Of a DNA stretch of 64,000 nucleotides, positions 48,838 through 60,744 are shown piece after piece (the first letter of the stretch is position 1; each line of letters begins with the position of its first letter). A model generated the notes under the pieces. That model did not search any database. It worked only from the letters and a program-made list of their open reading frames with translations, and had not been told where the DNA came from. The stretch is from Rhabdophis nuchalis. Lineage: Eukaryota; Chordata; Lepidosauria; Squamata; Natricidae. Made by a program: the position numbers and the translations under genes. The stretch is from the NCBI GenBank assembly GCA_039707465.1, contig CM077648.1, positions 19,878,119-19,942,118 on the forward strand. Direction: 5' to 3'.

Positions 48838-49070
48838 GAGCCGTGGTGGCGCAGTAGTTTGAATACAATATTGCAGGGTAACTCTAATCACATTGCCAGG
48901 AGTTCGATTCCTTCTATCTTAACCGGCTCAAGGTTGACTCAGCCTTCCATTCTTCTGAGGTTGGTAAAATGAGGACCCGGATTGTTGGGGGCAATATGTT
49001 GACTTTGTACACTTACTTAGAGAGGGCTGTAAAGCACTGTGAAGAGGTATGTAAATCGAAGTTGTTCTGT
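48838..49070 (+). mobile_element. Sauria-type SINE, diverged
   Basis: Head GAGCCGTGGTGGCGCAGTAG, B-box-like GGAGTTCGATTCC, tail GGCTGTAAAGCACTGTGAAG. Confidence 0.8.
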
Positions 49071-49254
49071 GTCAAATTGATTGTTTCCTGATTGCTTATT
49101 TGTACCCTATGAGCTGACTCTTGAAAAAGCACCTTTGGGACAACCATGACCTGGATGACTGAGAATTTCCATAGACATATTGCCAGTTTCCCCCCTGAAT
49201 GCCATCACTGTGCTAAATAACTAATTCCCACAACACTGTCAACACTGTATTTAC

Positions 49255-49560
49255 TAAGACTGTATTACTACTCTTCTTCTCATCCTTCCTATTACCTATC
49301 TCCTCTCACTTATGACTATAACCATGTTGCTTGTATTTTTATGATTTATATTGTTCTGTTTGTTTCCTAGCATGATTTGATTGCTTATTAGTAACCTATT
49401 ACTATCACTAAGTGTTATTATTCTTGATGAATGTATTTTGCCTTTTTGATGTACACTGAGAGCATATGCACTAAAGAAAATTTCTTGTGTGTCCAATCAC
49501 ACTTGGCCAATAAAGAATTCAATTCAATTCAATTCTACGCTACGCTACTCTACTCTAAAC
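49255..49560 (+). mobile_element. LINE 3' end with ATTCA/CTACG tail
   Basis: 3' UTR GTGTCCAATCACACTTGGCC, AATAAAGAATTC, then AATTC repeats and TACGC/TACTC repeats. Confidence 0.75.
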
Positions 49561-50269
49561 ATCTCTTCTTATATGGAGACAGAACTTCACCCCGAAATAT
49601 GTTTATTGGAATACCTGCAAATGATCATTATAATTATGGAAGATAATTAATTTAATTGCACAATGGATTTTGTTCTTTATTGTCGTCGTCCCCCCGTCCC
49701 CCCCATTTATCCTCCAAAGAGTTCATTTATCTTTAAAGGTATAAATTAAAAAAAATTCTGAGGTTGCAAATGCAGAGAGAAAGAACTATTGTATTATAAA
49801 CATCTGCCTTCCTACTGAGCTGGAGGAAACAAACTGAAATTTGGAACGGATTTCTTTCTTATAATTAGTTTGTTCTTTTTATGTCAAGTGACAACGGAAC
49901 TCTTTTTGCCTTGAACTTCAAGGTTTTCTCCCTCTTCCTTCTTTTTTTAATTGTGATATATGAAAGAAAAAAAGCCAAAGGGCTGAACATCCTACTTCAA
50001 ATAATTTGACGGTAGAAGGTCTCTATCTGATGGCAATGACTGCATTTTTCTCCTTCAGAAGAAGTTAGAAGTTAGTGAGAAGAATATGTATAATAGCCAA
50101 GTAAAATCTAATGGGAGAAAAATATTTCTCTGATTTAAATGTAGGATACAGCTTTCTATAATGACCCAAACCTTTGCTAGAGGGGGAAAAAACACAGCCA
50201 ACTTCCAACAACTCTGGAACTACACGACAAATGTTATTTAAAAGCAAATGGCTGTAAATAATAATTTAC
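49561..50269. other. Intron between LINE end and UNC5C exon
   Basis: No feature beyond the intron and the donor of the exon at 50270. C-rich stretch near 49690. Confidence 0.5.
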
Positions 50270-50614
50270 CTGAATTAGGTACAATAAGATGACCTCCAAG
50301 AGAATTGAAGGTCCCAAAAGCAGTGCATGATGGATCCGTCTGCCGCGCAAGGCTCTGGTTTTTCATATTTAATGCTTCATTATCCAATAGGGATTGAGTA
50401 ATCTGTGGAGAGAGTTTGGATGAAAAATCCGACAGCTCATCCTGGGGTGTGACTGCACCCGAATTATTGTAAACTTTGATCTTCAAGTTGGGCAGTGGAT
50501 CCAGGATTGGAGAGTTGGTCATGGGAATTTTATCAGAGACGTCATGCAAGGCATAAACTGGGCCCCTATACATAGCTGCTGCAGAAGTAAGGTCAGGAGG
50601 AACAGCTAGGAGAT
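50270..50614 (-). CDS. UNC5C: UNC5C cytoplasmic linker and ZU5 start exon
   Basis: 345 bp, the largest exon here. The acceptor follows CTTTCAAACAG and the donor is GTAAAT. It encodes the linker from [16 protein letters not shown] through [20 protein letters not shown] to the start of ZU5 at [14 protein letters not shown]. The codon split G|GA restores glycine with the next exon. The region between TM and ZU5 is known to bind signalling adaptors in UNC5 receptors. No stop or frameshift is seen. Confidence 0.95.
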
Positions 50615-50825
50615 CTGTTTGAAAGAAGAAGAAGAAATGCAACATCAAAATCAAGAAGCTATGGCCTTAACAACAACAGCATTTCCAACAGGCCCTTTTT
50701 GGATTTGATATGAATGAAACCTTCAGAGTTTTATATTCAACCTGGCCTTCAAAGATATTTGGTTTAAAAAAAATAATGTGCTCATAAACCACCGATAAAA
50801 AGTAATTTCTATGTATTAGTCAGGA

Positions 50826-51180
50826 AAAGGTAAAGGTTCCCCTCGCATATATGTGTTAGTCGTTCCTGACTCTAGGGGATGGTGATCATCTCCATTTCAA
50901 AGTCAAAGAGCCAGCGCTGTCCGAAGACTTCTCCGTGATCATGTGGCTGACATGACTAAATGTCAAAGGCTCATTGAGAGCTATTACTTTCCCACCAAAG
51001 GTGGACCTTATTTTTCTACTTGCATTTTTACATGCTTTCGAACTGCTAGGTTGGCGGAAGCTGGGACAAGTAACGGGAGTTCACTCTGTTACATGGCGCT
51101 AGGGATTCAAACCGCCGAACTGTCGACCATTCTGATCGACAAGCTCAGCATCTTAGCCACCTAGCCACGTGTCCCTTATT
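50826..51180 (-). mobile_element. tRNA-derived SINE with target duplication
   Basis: Minus orientation. Flanked by TATTAGTCAGGAAA at 50815-50828 and about 51178-51191. The 3' flank 50765-50825 recurs beside the copy at 28338. Confidence 0.85.
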
Positions 51181-51191
51181 AGTCAGGAAAG

Positions 51192-52505
51192 GCTTCACTA
51201 AATCAGGACTGAGGTATAGGATTGGCTGTGGACCTTGAAAATGTTTTGAAATATTAAGCTGCTGCATGCAGCCAAAATTATGTGAGTGATAATTTGTACA
51301 GTCATACTAAGGCATTTCACATATGAAGATTCACCTTTACAGATAAGAGCCTGATATTTTTCCAGATGATATCTGCTTATGGGCGAAGAACATGGTTAAG
51401 TGTTCCTAAGGTGGGATGGAAGGGAACAGGGCTATGTAACAGAAGCAGCGTAAACATTTGAAACTACCTCTAATCAATAATTTGTGATAGATACAGTATA
51501 TTAACCTGCAGTTCTGGAGATGTCCCAAAGTAAGACTTTTTCCAGAAAAGCCAGCAAAGATTCACGAGCTTTGGCAGAATGACTTTTGACTTTGCACAGA
51601 AGTTGCAGACCAGCAAAGTGATCAACAAAATTGACAGAAATGTTGGGAAGAGACAAGAAAGCTACTGCAATGTCAGCATGGCAGGAAACAGATGTCAGAG
51701 ATTGTAAAGGCTTAAGATTGTAAAGGCAAAGAAATGCCCAGGAGGCTGATAGGGCTGGGAAAAGATGCGAAAAGTACTATATCCTGAGTCTTTGAAATGT
51801 GGAAAATACTTTGTAGAAGTTTAATCAAGATGGAGGCCAACCTTGTCAACCTTATACCATGCAATATAGGTAACATCCTGTTATAGTGCACAAATTGCCC
51901 TAGTCTGACAAGCACAAATTATCAACTCCCTGGCAGAGTACTTGGGGGCTTTAAGTTGGAGCATGCTTACATCTGTGGGCTAAAAATTGCTACAGGGCTA
52001 AGCGTTCACTTGTATTTTAGCAACAGAATTCTCCTGAAAATGGATTCTAGAAAATTTCAAGAACTTGAGAAGCAAGTAGACTGCGAGTAGAAAGATTTTC
52101 CAACTAATGCAATCAATGCAAGAGCAACTTAAGTTCAGGATCAAGTTCTCTCTTGCTTCTTTATATAAAAGATAGTTGTTAGGCGGTACATGTAATAGAA
52201 GTAGGCAGAATTGAAGTTCTATGATATGAAGGTTCCTTTCTTCAAAAGTTCATAAAGCTGAAATCTGATGGGGCCCACAACATGTCCCTTCCAGTCAGTC
52301 TATTGTGTTTATCTGCAGTAGATGTGATCTGAAGTGTTCTTACAAGCTAGATGTCACACCTGCCATAGCTTAAACCTCTAATTAGAAACAATCCTTGATT
52401 CCATTTATTGAGAAAGGTATCGTTTATTAGAAGTCAAGTGTATTGCAGTAAAGCATATCCAGAACTGAGAATGGTATGTCAAAATCCCCAAGTTCAACTT
52501 CTCCT
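51192..52505. other. Intron, nothing recognised
   Basis: No exon or clear repeat was found. Confidence 0.45.
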
Positions 52506-52514
52506 TCCCTTAAT

Positions 52515-52790
52515 TGAATTTCTGTTTTCCAGCGTGGGCATAAATGCCAGCCAGCTAGTCTTCCGGTAACTGGCGTGCATGTGCATGACGATCAGCTGGC
52601 CAGCACGCATGCTCATGCTGGAAAATGAAAGACCAGCTCTTCCAATTTCTGGCACTGGCGCTTGCAAGAAGGCCAGCTGATCGTTGCGGGTGAATGTGCG
52701 CCAGAAACCCAGAAGTGGAATGGGCAATGCCATGCGTGCCAGGCAACATGGCTCCGGGTGCCACTTCAGGCATCATGGCTATATAATTAA
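52515..52790. mobile_element. Degenerate hAT MITE (GATGGCGAAC family)
   Basis: GCATGC-rich interior and right end CATGCGTGCCAGGCAACATG, CTTCAGGCATCATGG; the left end is degraded. Lies about 200 bp from the transmembrane exon donor. Confidence 0.5.
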
Positions 52791-52993
52791 TGATATATCC
52801 CTGATCAAATATTTAGATTTGGTAAGAGGAAAAGAAAGGTAATGATTTTTAAAGGAGGATGAAGAAAAGGGCCAAATGACATTAGTTCTTATAGATTATG
52901 TTTTCTAGATAAATTTATCTACAAGGTATTTAGTTGGAGAAATCTGCTTTATGGCATATCTCTAAATTTTGTTAATAGTGACTGGAAACAAAC

Positions 52994-53185
52994 CTTGTCT
53001 TGCAGCTTTTATATTTACAGGCTGAAATCCACCATTTAGTGCTGAGGAATCTATAATATCTGACTCGAAGTCTCGATGGTTCTTCCGGTAGATGAATAAT
53101 GCAACAGTTACCGAAATAGCCAAGCACACAATCACCGCTATCACAATGCCAACGTAGAGAGCGACATCATCTGAATCAGGAGCAG
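52994..53185 (-). CDS. UNC5C: UNC5C transmembrane exon
   Basis: 192 bp. Translation starts [10 protein letters not shown] and continues into a hydrophobic helix of about 23 residues ([20 protein letters not shown]) followed by the stop-transfer YRKNHR. It then reads [10 protein letters not shown], which contains DIID, aligned with the DITD caspase site known in UNC5B. It ends at AARQ with one base (G) of the next codon, then the donor GTTTGT. The acceptor CCTAG is preceded by an extremely C-rich tract, the complement of a G-run cluster at 53194-53219. The exon starts in phase 1 (CT), compatible with both inclusion and skipping of the 57-bp cassette exon. Confidence 0.95.
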
Positions 53186-53193
53186 CTAGGAGT

Positions 53194-53219
53194 GGGGTGG
53201 GGGGTGGGGTGAGGGGGGG
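53194..53219 (+). promoter_or_regulatory. G-quadruplex motif opposite the TM-exon acceptor
   Basis: Four G-runs of 4, 6, 4 and 7 with loops T, T and TGA on the plus strand. On the UNC5C transcript this is the C-rich polypyrimidine tract ending 8 bases before the exon. Whether the fold forms is not known. Confidence 0.7.
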
Positions 53220-53264
53220 TGAGAGAAAAAAAAAGAAATTGAAACACAAAGGTAGAGAACATAT

Positions 53265-53749
53265 TACTGTATTTTTTGGAGTATAAGACATACCTTTTTC
53301 CCTCAAAAAAGAGGCTGAAAATCTGGGTGCGTCTTATACACTGAATACAGCATTTTTTGCCTCCTGAAACTCCACGCCCTTCACCAAAATGGCTGTGCAT
53401 AGCTTTTAGGAGGCTTTCAGAGGGCTCCTGGGGGCTGAGGAGGCCAGAGATGAACAAAAAACGGGGCATTTTTTGCTTGTTTTTGCCCCCCCCAACCTCC
53501 AGAAGCACTCTATAAGCCTCCTAAAGGTTATCCATGCCTCATTTTTGACAAGAAACGGGCCCATTTTTGTGAAAAACAGGCCATTTTTGCTTCTAAAGGC
53601 TATTCATGCCCTTTTTTAAAAACAAAAACAAGCCCGTTTTTGTAAAAAATGGGCTGTTTTGGGGAGGTTTGCAGAGTGCAGAAACCTTTTTTTAAAAAAA
53701 ATTGCCTCTTCAAAACTTTGATGCGTCTTATACTCAGAAAAATACGGTA
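53265..53749. mobile_element. MITE family B, second copy
   Basis: Ends TACTGTATTTTTTGGAGTAT and CAGAAAAATACGGTA. Interior matches 14088-14489. Begins 80 bp upstream of the transmembrane exon acceptor. Confidence 0.78.
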
Positions 53750-54543
53750 ATTGTCCCACATACTTCTATCAGCTCCTATAGGCGTTTATTATAGTTTTGC
53801 AAGTTAATTTGAAATCAAATGCTCTGCCACATGATTTTGGAAGGAGGAAAAAATATCCGAGGCTTTAGTCATAACTGTTTTCTTACTCTTTATGTATTAT
53901 TTTTTGTCTTGGAAGCAAGCAAAATAACACATTGTTTGCAACTAGACTGTCAAGGCAAATTTAATCAAAAGACCCATTTAGCACTTTTTTCAGTGCTAAT
54001 TTATTCAGCAGGGCACCTGTTAATAAGAGGCTATATTTCCTTTTTTTGGCATACCGAAGCTTTACTTTTAAAAGTAAACAAATCTGAAAATAAAATAAAT
54101 GGGAAATGGTGACATGTCTGATAGGCATCTTGCCTACTTATTAAACAAAATACTTTGAGGCCAGAGCTCCATAACATGCAGACATACAAGTAACTGTATG
54201 TTAATGCTTTCCAAACATGCATGTGTAATTTATTTATTTGAGTCTCTATCAATCAGTATGCGCATCTGTATGTATGTATAAGTTGGAGTGGCCGCTTATA
54301 CTTATGCCTAAAGAAAATTTAAACCTCTACATATTGTTGACGTGCCCCCCGCCCCCAGACAAGCTGAGGGGAATCTATTTTTTTAAGTCCCAAACATGCA
54401 GTTCTGCTCTTAGGTTATAGGTGACTATTGAAAAGAATAGTGGCACATTAAAATCTGGACGAAAGTATCATAAATGTGAGAAAATTCAAAACCTGTTTCT
54501 AATACATCACTGATTTTTGGGTGGTTAAAAAAAACATATTTTC

Positions 54544-54546
<3 letters not shown>

Positions 54547-54590
<44 letters not shown>
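54547..54590. repeat. (GT)n microsatellite, ~21 units
   Basis: Pure GT array. Confidence 0.97.
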
Positions 54591-54591
<1 letters not shown>

Positions 54592-54894
54592 CATCGCTGT
54601 TTTATGCATGCTGACAGAATTCGAGAAGTCTGCAATCTGTCAAGAGAGCCTACGGCAGCTGTCCAAATCAGATTTGTTCCTCCTGTTTCCAACATGGTCT
54701 GACATGAAAATCCAAACAGCCTCAGCTTTAGACAACTTTCAAGAACAAAACAACAATTAACAGCAACAGAACCAGCTGATACCTCACCATGCCTTGGATA
54801 GCTTGCTGGAATGTACTGAGATGAAGGATGAAAAAGGAACCAAATGGCGTCTAAGCTAATATTTGAGGCCTGGTAGTTTTGCCATAGGAATATT

Positions 54895-55155
54895 TTTCTT
54901 CCTTTCTAGCATCTGTCTCCTCCCATTTATGACTATAACCATGTTGCTTGTATCTTTCAATTTATATTGTTTTATTTGTTTACTGGTATCATTTGATAGC
55001 TTATTAGTAACCTTGACTATCACTAAGTGTCGTATCTTTTTATTCTTGAGGAATGCATTTTATTCTCCTTCTGTATAACTGAGAGCATATGCGCCAAAGA
55101 CAAATTCCTTGTGTGTCCAATCACACTTGGCGAATAAAGAATTCTATTCTATTTC
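54895..55155 (+). mobile_element. LINE 3' end with ATTCT tail
   Basis: Same 3' UTR as 49255-49560 (CTTGTGTGTCCAATCACACT), ending AATAAAGAATTCTATTCTAT. Confidence 0.75.
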
Positions 55156-55531
55156 ATGCATTATCAGCCTCCTTCCCTGGAGCCTATTCTTCCAAATGAA
55201 GTGGCTGGTGACCAGTGATGTGTTCTTTCATTGCCCTGAAGCAAGGTCGTCATTTGAATGTCTCTAATTTAAAGTTAAGCTTAAACGTAAAGCATCGGGC
55301 ACAATTCTTCTTTTCTACTAGTCTTTTAAAATGCAACTGAACTCCAACTGGTTTGTAAGCATGTGTGTGTGTCTACTCTTTGATGATCGCTTATTGTTCT
55401 GTTGTTTTCATTTTAGAATTGTGGTTTTGTGAAGTTGCTTGTCTGTTGGAGTTATTTTAGTTGGATTGTGAGCTGCCCTTCAAGCTTTATGTTTGGTTTG
55501 ATTTAATTTGGCTTGTATTAAAAGACTGGGT

Positions 55532-55685
55532 AGAAGCTGCTGTGGCCTAGACGTAGAGCTCTTGCCTCACAAATAGGAGGTTGTGAGTTCGATCCTAGGT
55601 AGAGGCACATGTAGGATCTCCTGCTTGGTGCAGGGGGTTGGACTAGATGACCTGCAAGGTCCCTTCCATCTCTGTTAATCTGTTA
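55532..55685 (+). mobile_element. tRNA-derived SINE with CR1-type tail
   Basis: Head AGCTGCTGTGGCCTAGACG with B-box-like GAGTTCGATCCTAGG, tail GGGGGTTGGACTAGATGACC and AAGGTCCCTTCCA, the CR1 3' end also found at 10530 and 62140. Confidence 0.85.
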
Positions 55686-56535
55686 AACTTCAACATACAT
55701 ATAGTTATCCTTGAATTCATTACCGTAGGTAGGTATTGTGTCTTTTCTCCCAGAGCTCAAGACAATGTCTATGGAATAACCCTTCATTTTATCCAACAAA
55801 CTCCTGTATCTACGTTTGGGCTGAATGCAAGTGACTGTCTCAAAGTTTCCAATTTTCCATTAATAAGGTTGGATTGGAATCCAGGTCTGTCTGATCTATC
55901 TCGTTATAATCCAGCATCTTCTACTACACAATACTGGCTTTATTGGATGTTAGAGTCCTTCACTTATTCCCAAATACAATGCTATAAGGTAGCTCAGTGT
56001 GATCATGTCCACAACATTGGTTGAGTGAGGATGAATATAATCATCATCCCCTACTGTGTTCATAGTTTATTCTTCATTTATTCTAAATATCTAAATATTA
56101 ATCCTCTAAATTTCCCAGCTTATTGATTTTCACAATGCAGATGAGCAAACTGCAAAAACAATAATAGCAAGGTAGAATTTTCGATGGTTCTACTGTAGGA
56201 ATCAGACCAGCTTTAGTGATCTTTTCACTTATATGTTTGTAGTACATCCTTTCACTAAACCCACTGTAATATAACAGACCACATCATTGCTTCCCTCAGT
56301 AAGTCTTTCCCCCCAAAAAACCTTCCCTATGTGACATAAATATGATGCAAACTTTTTCATGAACAAAAAATATTTTACTTATGTTTAAATAGACCAATAT
56401 TACAATACTTAAATGTACTGATATACTTAAATAGTAAGCCTTTGGATTCATTATGTACATAGGCAATATCTTCTTAAAATAAAATATCATGTTCTAAAAA
56501 TACTTAGTTTTGGTTTTCTTTAAGGCCTAATACTG
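55686..56535. other. Intron, nothing recognised
   Basis: No feature supported. Confidence 0.45.
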
Positions 56536-57000
56536 TGTTTCCTCCAAAATAAGACAGGGTCTTATTTTCCTTTGACCCCTGAAATAAGCGCTTGGCCTTA
56601 TTTTCGTGGAGGACTTATTATTTTTGAGGTGCAGGAGACGGTGAGTGTGGTCACCTCATGGCTGCTGTTGTGTTTGCTGCTGCAGCAGTGCAACACAGCC
56701 GCTTGTCAGCTAGACGCTTTTCAAAGCACCGCTCAGCTGGAGTAAATGGCGATAGGGAAGGAATGGTGTGCGAGGTGCATTGCTGGGGCTGATGCTCCTT
56801 TTGCGGCAGCCATTAGCATGACAGAAGGAGCGTAGTGACTAGGGTTGCGGGAGTGGCCATTAGGTAAGGGTGTGTGGGTTGCGTGGGGCATATTCCACCC
56901 TTCCTTTTCCCCGCTCCAGCCTCAGCAAGCAACCAGAGCGCATGCGCTCCAAAGCCCGATTGGGCTTATTATCCGGGGAGATGTTATTTTCGGGGAAACA
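56536..57000 (+). mobile_element. MITE family A, long form
   Basis: Same ends as 391-614 but 465 bp, with an extra GC-rich middle of about 240 bp at 56675-56930. Confidence 0.75.
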
Positions 57001-57429
57001 GGATAGCATAGATGAACACTGATTAGATGACCAAAGGACATTAGGTTCAATATATTCTGCCTAATGGAACTCAAAAGGTGCATTTGAAAATGCTACTATT
57101 TTATTTTATCTTTCAGAAATGGATTTAATGGAAAAAAGTGTGAGAAAAATCACAAAGGGAATCATTCTCTCTCATTGTTTTATCCTCTTTAATCCAATTT
57201 AAAAATTTCAATTATTCCATGCTTTGTAGGAATCTTAGTTGGTTTCTTTGACTTTCTTTTATCTTCCTTCTCTAAATTTGTTCTCCAAGTGTGGACTCTG
57301 TCTTACACAAACAAAACATAACTCTGGAGAAGTTGAATTTCTCTTCCCCAATGGATATACAACCTAGTGGAAAGTAACTCTTGGATCAGCTAATCAGAAT
57401 CCAAGCACATATTATCAAGCAACACTTAC

Positions 57430-57486
57430 AAGAAAATCCATATTCATTCTGGGTTCTCTGTTCAGTTGAAATAGGGTAAATGAAAC
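57430..57486 (-). CDS. UNC5C: UNC5C cassette exon, juxtamembrane (19 codons)
   Basis: This small exon has a polypyrimidine tract and AAAG acceptor, then 57 bp, then a GTAAGTG donor. Both ends are phase 1, so it can be included or skipped without changing frame. Read with the next exon it gives GFIYPISTEQRTQNEYGFS, followed by serine and then APDSDD. I recall the same insert, just before the TM segment, in longer mammalian UNC5C isoforms. It adds 19 residues between the last thrombospondin repeat and the membrane. It is too short to appear as a long ORF. Inclusion in this species is inferred from intact splice sites and frame. Confidence 0.85.
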
Positions 57487-58786
57487 CTTTAAAAGAAAAA
57501 AAAATGGGAATAAAATCAAATTAACACAGGGAGCTTTTAAACACACACATTCACACATACACACAATTGCACCCAAATGCTTTAATTTAAAAATAAAACA
57601 AAAGGAATGGAAATGGGGGGAAAAAGGAAGGAAAAGAAAAGGAAACTCATGGCATTTTAGAATTCAGATTCTGCACACTACTATAATTTTGCATCTCCTG
57701 TCTGCTCAATAGTCTTACTCGGAATTAATAAGTAGCCAAAAATTGGTCTCGAGTCACTAACTTTGGAGTGCTTAAAGTCTTTCTTTTATTGAGCATAAAC
57801 TCTAATGGATCTAATTTATTTCAGACATCAAGGATCATTAGCATATGGAAAGTCTTCTTCCTCCCAATTCCTGCCATATGCCTTAATTCCCAGGATATAT
57901 TCAAGCAGAGCTCTAAATAGTTTTTTATTTAATTATAGAAGCTAAGCTGCTGGTCTAATAGAACTGCAAGAGCCTTGCCTTCAATGGTCAAAGGTTAAAT
58001 ATCCATTTACCAAGTGTTCAACCCATGGAAAAGCATCATTCCTTCCACTCTTCCTTTTCCCCTAGATTTCAAGGGAATGGTTTTTAACCTTCCCTTTAAT
58101 AGAAATCCAATTCTGTTCTCCGGGGAGCAAGCAATTTGCCAGAGAGTTGGAGAAGGCATGTGTTCCATTTGAGATCATTAGAAAATCAATAGGAACCTTG
58201 ACATCATAAAGTAATTTATTTCAGATTTTGAAGCTTTGTGTAATATTGACAAAACCATAACACAATTTTTTTTCCTCTACAAGAAACAAATAGAAAGAAA
58301 AGTGACTTTCCCCTGATTTTTAGTGATAATGCAATTCTCAAGCAATCTATTTTTTCTTCTTCTTCGAGCAATTTGCTCTGAAGCTGTGCAGTGAAGAAAA
58401 AAAAAAGTTGTTGTTTTTTTGGTCTATGCCAACGGAGAAACATTTAGCTGGAACCAAATTCCCACTGTGATGAGTGGAAATTTTACTTCTAAGTAAGCAT
58501 GTTCAGAATCAAGGAAACAGCTGGGGGGAAAGCTGGCTTACTTTTTTTTTTAAAAAAAGGAACCAAACCCCAAAGAAACCTAAAAGGTTGGAATTTAAAA
58601 AAAAAATCTAAAATATTTTGAAAACATTTTAAAATACCATGAGAATGAGATTGAAAAACCGAAGCCACTTTTGTAGCAGAGGAGAACTATTGAGAAGCCA
58701 TAACACAAATTTCAATATAATGTTACTTAGTATTTGATGACTAAAAAAAGGTTTTTAATCAAGGTAGGCTGCAATGATATAGAGCA
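57487..58786. other. Upstream intron, nothing recognised
   Basis: AT-rich with a short CA-rich run near 57541. No TSP-repeat exon is seen on the minus strand. Confidence 0.5.
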
Positions 58787-58794
58787 GTGGTCCC

Positions 58795-58865
58795 CAACCT
58801 TTGCAACTTTAAGTCTGGGAGCTGAAATCCTTCAGACTTAAAGTTGCAAAGGTTGGAGACCCCTG
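58795..58865. mobile_element. 71-bp hairpin hAT MITE
   Basis: CAGTGGTCCCCAACCTTTGC inverted against GCAAAGGTTGGAGACCCCTG; perfect duplication ATATAGAG (58787-58794 and 58866-58873). Confidence 0.93.
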
Positions 58866-59127
58866 ATATAGAGAAATGGCAGCCAAGTTTATCCACCTTG
58901 TTACAGAATCCCTACAGCATGGATCTATTATCTTAAGGCCCACATAGTTCAAAGTATGAAAACCAACAACTTTCACAATTTTCATGCTTTAGCATGATTT
59001 TCAATTGGGAAAGCACAATTTATAATAATTTTACTTTCAAGTTGTCAATTTCTCTTGACCAAGTAGAGCAAGACCTCTTTTTGTAGTTATCTTCATAAAT
59101 TGCTGATGCTCTAACGTTACTCTACAA

Positions 59128-59257
59128 TAGAGATGTCAAACTCGCGCGTCATGTCATCACATGATTTATCACAACTTTCTTCTTCTTCACTGAACCAGGA
59201 TGGGCGTGGCCTGCGTGTAACACATCCAGCCCACAGGGTGCGAGTTTGTCAGCCCTG
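59128..59257. mobile_element. hAT MITE (TGTCAAACTC family)
   Basis: Perfect duplication CTCTACAA (59120-59127 and 59258-59265). Same family as 2041-2174. Confidence 0.88.
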
Positions 59258-59353
59258 CTCTACAAGTGAGTACTTGGAAAGACAGTACTCACTCTACAAG
59301 TGAGTACTTGGAAAGACAGTACTCACTCTACAAGTGAGTACTTGGAAAGACAG
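59258..59353. repeat. 34-bp perfect tandem repeat, 2.8 units
   Basis: Units start CTCTACAAGTGAGTACTT at 59258, 59292 and 59326; each contains the 10-bp inverted pair AGTGAGTACT/AGTACTCACT. Confidence 0.95.
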
Positions 59354-60744
59354 GAGGCCCCAACCTACACAGACCTTTTTATAATTGTGGCTTCTTGCAC
59401 ATGGATTTCAACATCGGTATGTAAAACAAGGATGCATATTGTGGTATCTTACATTAATTACAATAAGCTTCAAGTGATGTACAACTTCCTTTTTAACAAA
59501 AAAAAAAGAAGGTGGGAGAAACCTATGAATTGCTGAAATAGAATGAGCATTAGAAAACACGGTACATCATTCTGAGAATCTTCATGGGCTGGTCCTTAAT
59601 AAAAATCTGATTTCAGCTGACAGCATTTGGAAATATCCAGCGCCTATTCTAATATACTTTACATTAGGAAATGCTTATAACTACCGGTATGTATTTGTCG
59701 GTTTCCCAATTTTGTTTGTCATGCCACTGATATTGGCATTGGCAAGTGTTGCCTCAGACACTTATTCTTTTCTCTCTTTTGCAGCTCAGCTGAGAAGTGC
59801 TGTTTTGCTCAAGATAATGTGGAGTTGCCAAGGACAATCACAGTCAGCCCATCTCTCATTACAAGAATTGCTAAACGAATGTTACATTGCTATGCTGGTT
59901 TTACAGAACTGCTGCTTCAATTCTGAGGTGCTATGGTTTGCTTTGATAGCACTTCCAGATAAGTCACTTTTCCCATACTCAACTTCCTGAATAAAGACAA
60001 CAAATAAATCCATTCTGGGAAGCCCCAAGCCATGCACAAAGTCAAGGTAAAGCTACAGGTAGGCCTGGATTTATTATTGTAATTGAGTCCAGAATTATGA
60101 GCATAAAGAAGTCGTCCGACATGATTTTACATTCTTTTGCGGTGGTCATTAAGCAAAAAAAGGGCTTGTTAAGTGAAGCCATTGTCCACAATGGGCAATT
60201 TGACCATCTTTAAGATGGTCTCTATTATATAAGCAGTTTTTCTTTGTCCATTTTAAACCAAAGCCCTGATCTGTAGCAAATAAACATTTTGTTTTCTAAG
60301 GATACCTTTGTGGTTTTTTGTGGGTACTTTCTTTTCATGAATTAATAGTATGTATTTTCATTTTTTTCCTCCAAAAATAATGAAGTGGCTAAAACGAAGT
60401 ACGAAGGAGGTGACATCATGAATATGTATTACTCCAGGGGATCCTAGTATCAATATCGCTACTGATAGATCACCTATGCCCAGAAGACTGGTACATATGT
60501 ACTTGAGTGATTTTTTTCCTCCTGAGTGTAGATGCAACAGATAGAATCGGAATGTCATAAGAGGTTATGTGATACGAATATCTAAAATCATTTTAGTTGA
60601 CAGATTGACGATCACACCGAAATTCAAATTGCGGCTGATATGTGCAAACCTGATACACCTTGGAGAACAGGGACTGATTTTAAGAATTTGTCACATATCA
60701 AAAATAATCTTTCCTAGAGTATTTAAAGAGATTTGGACCAGCAA
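59354..60744. other. Upstream intron
   Basis: Contains a diverged GTCATTAAG-type repeat at about 60055-60200; nothing else recognised. Confidence 0.45.
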
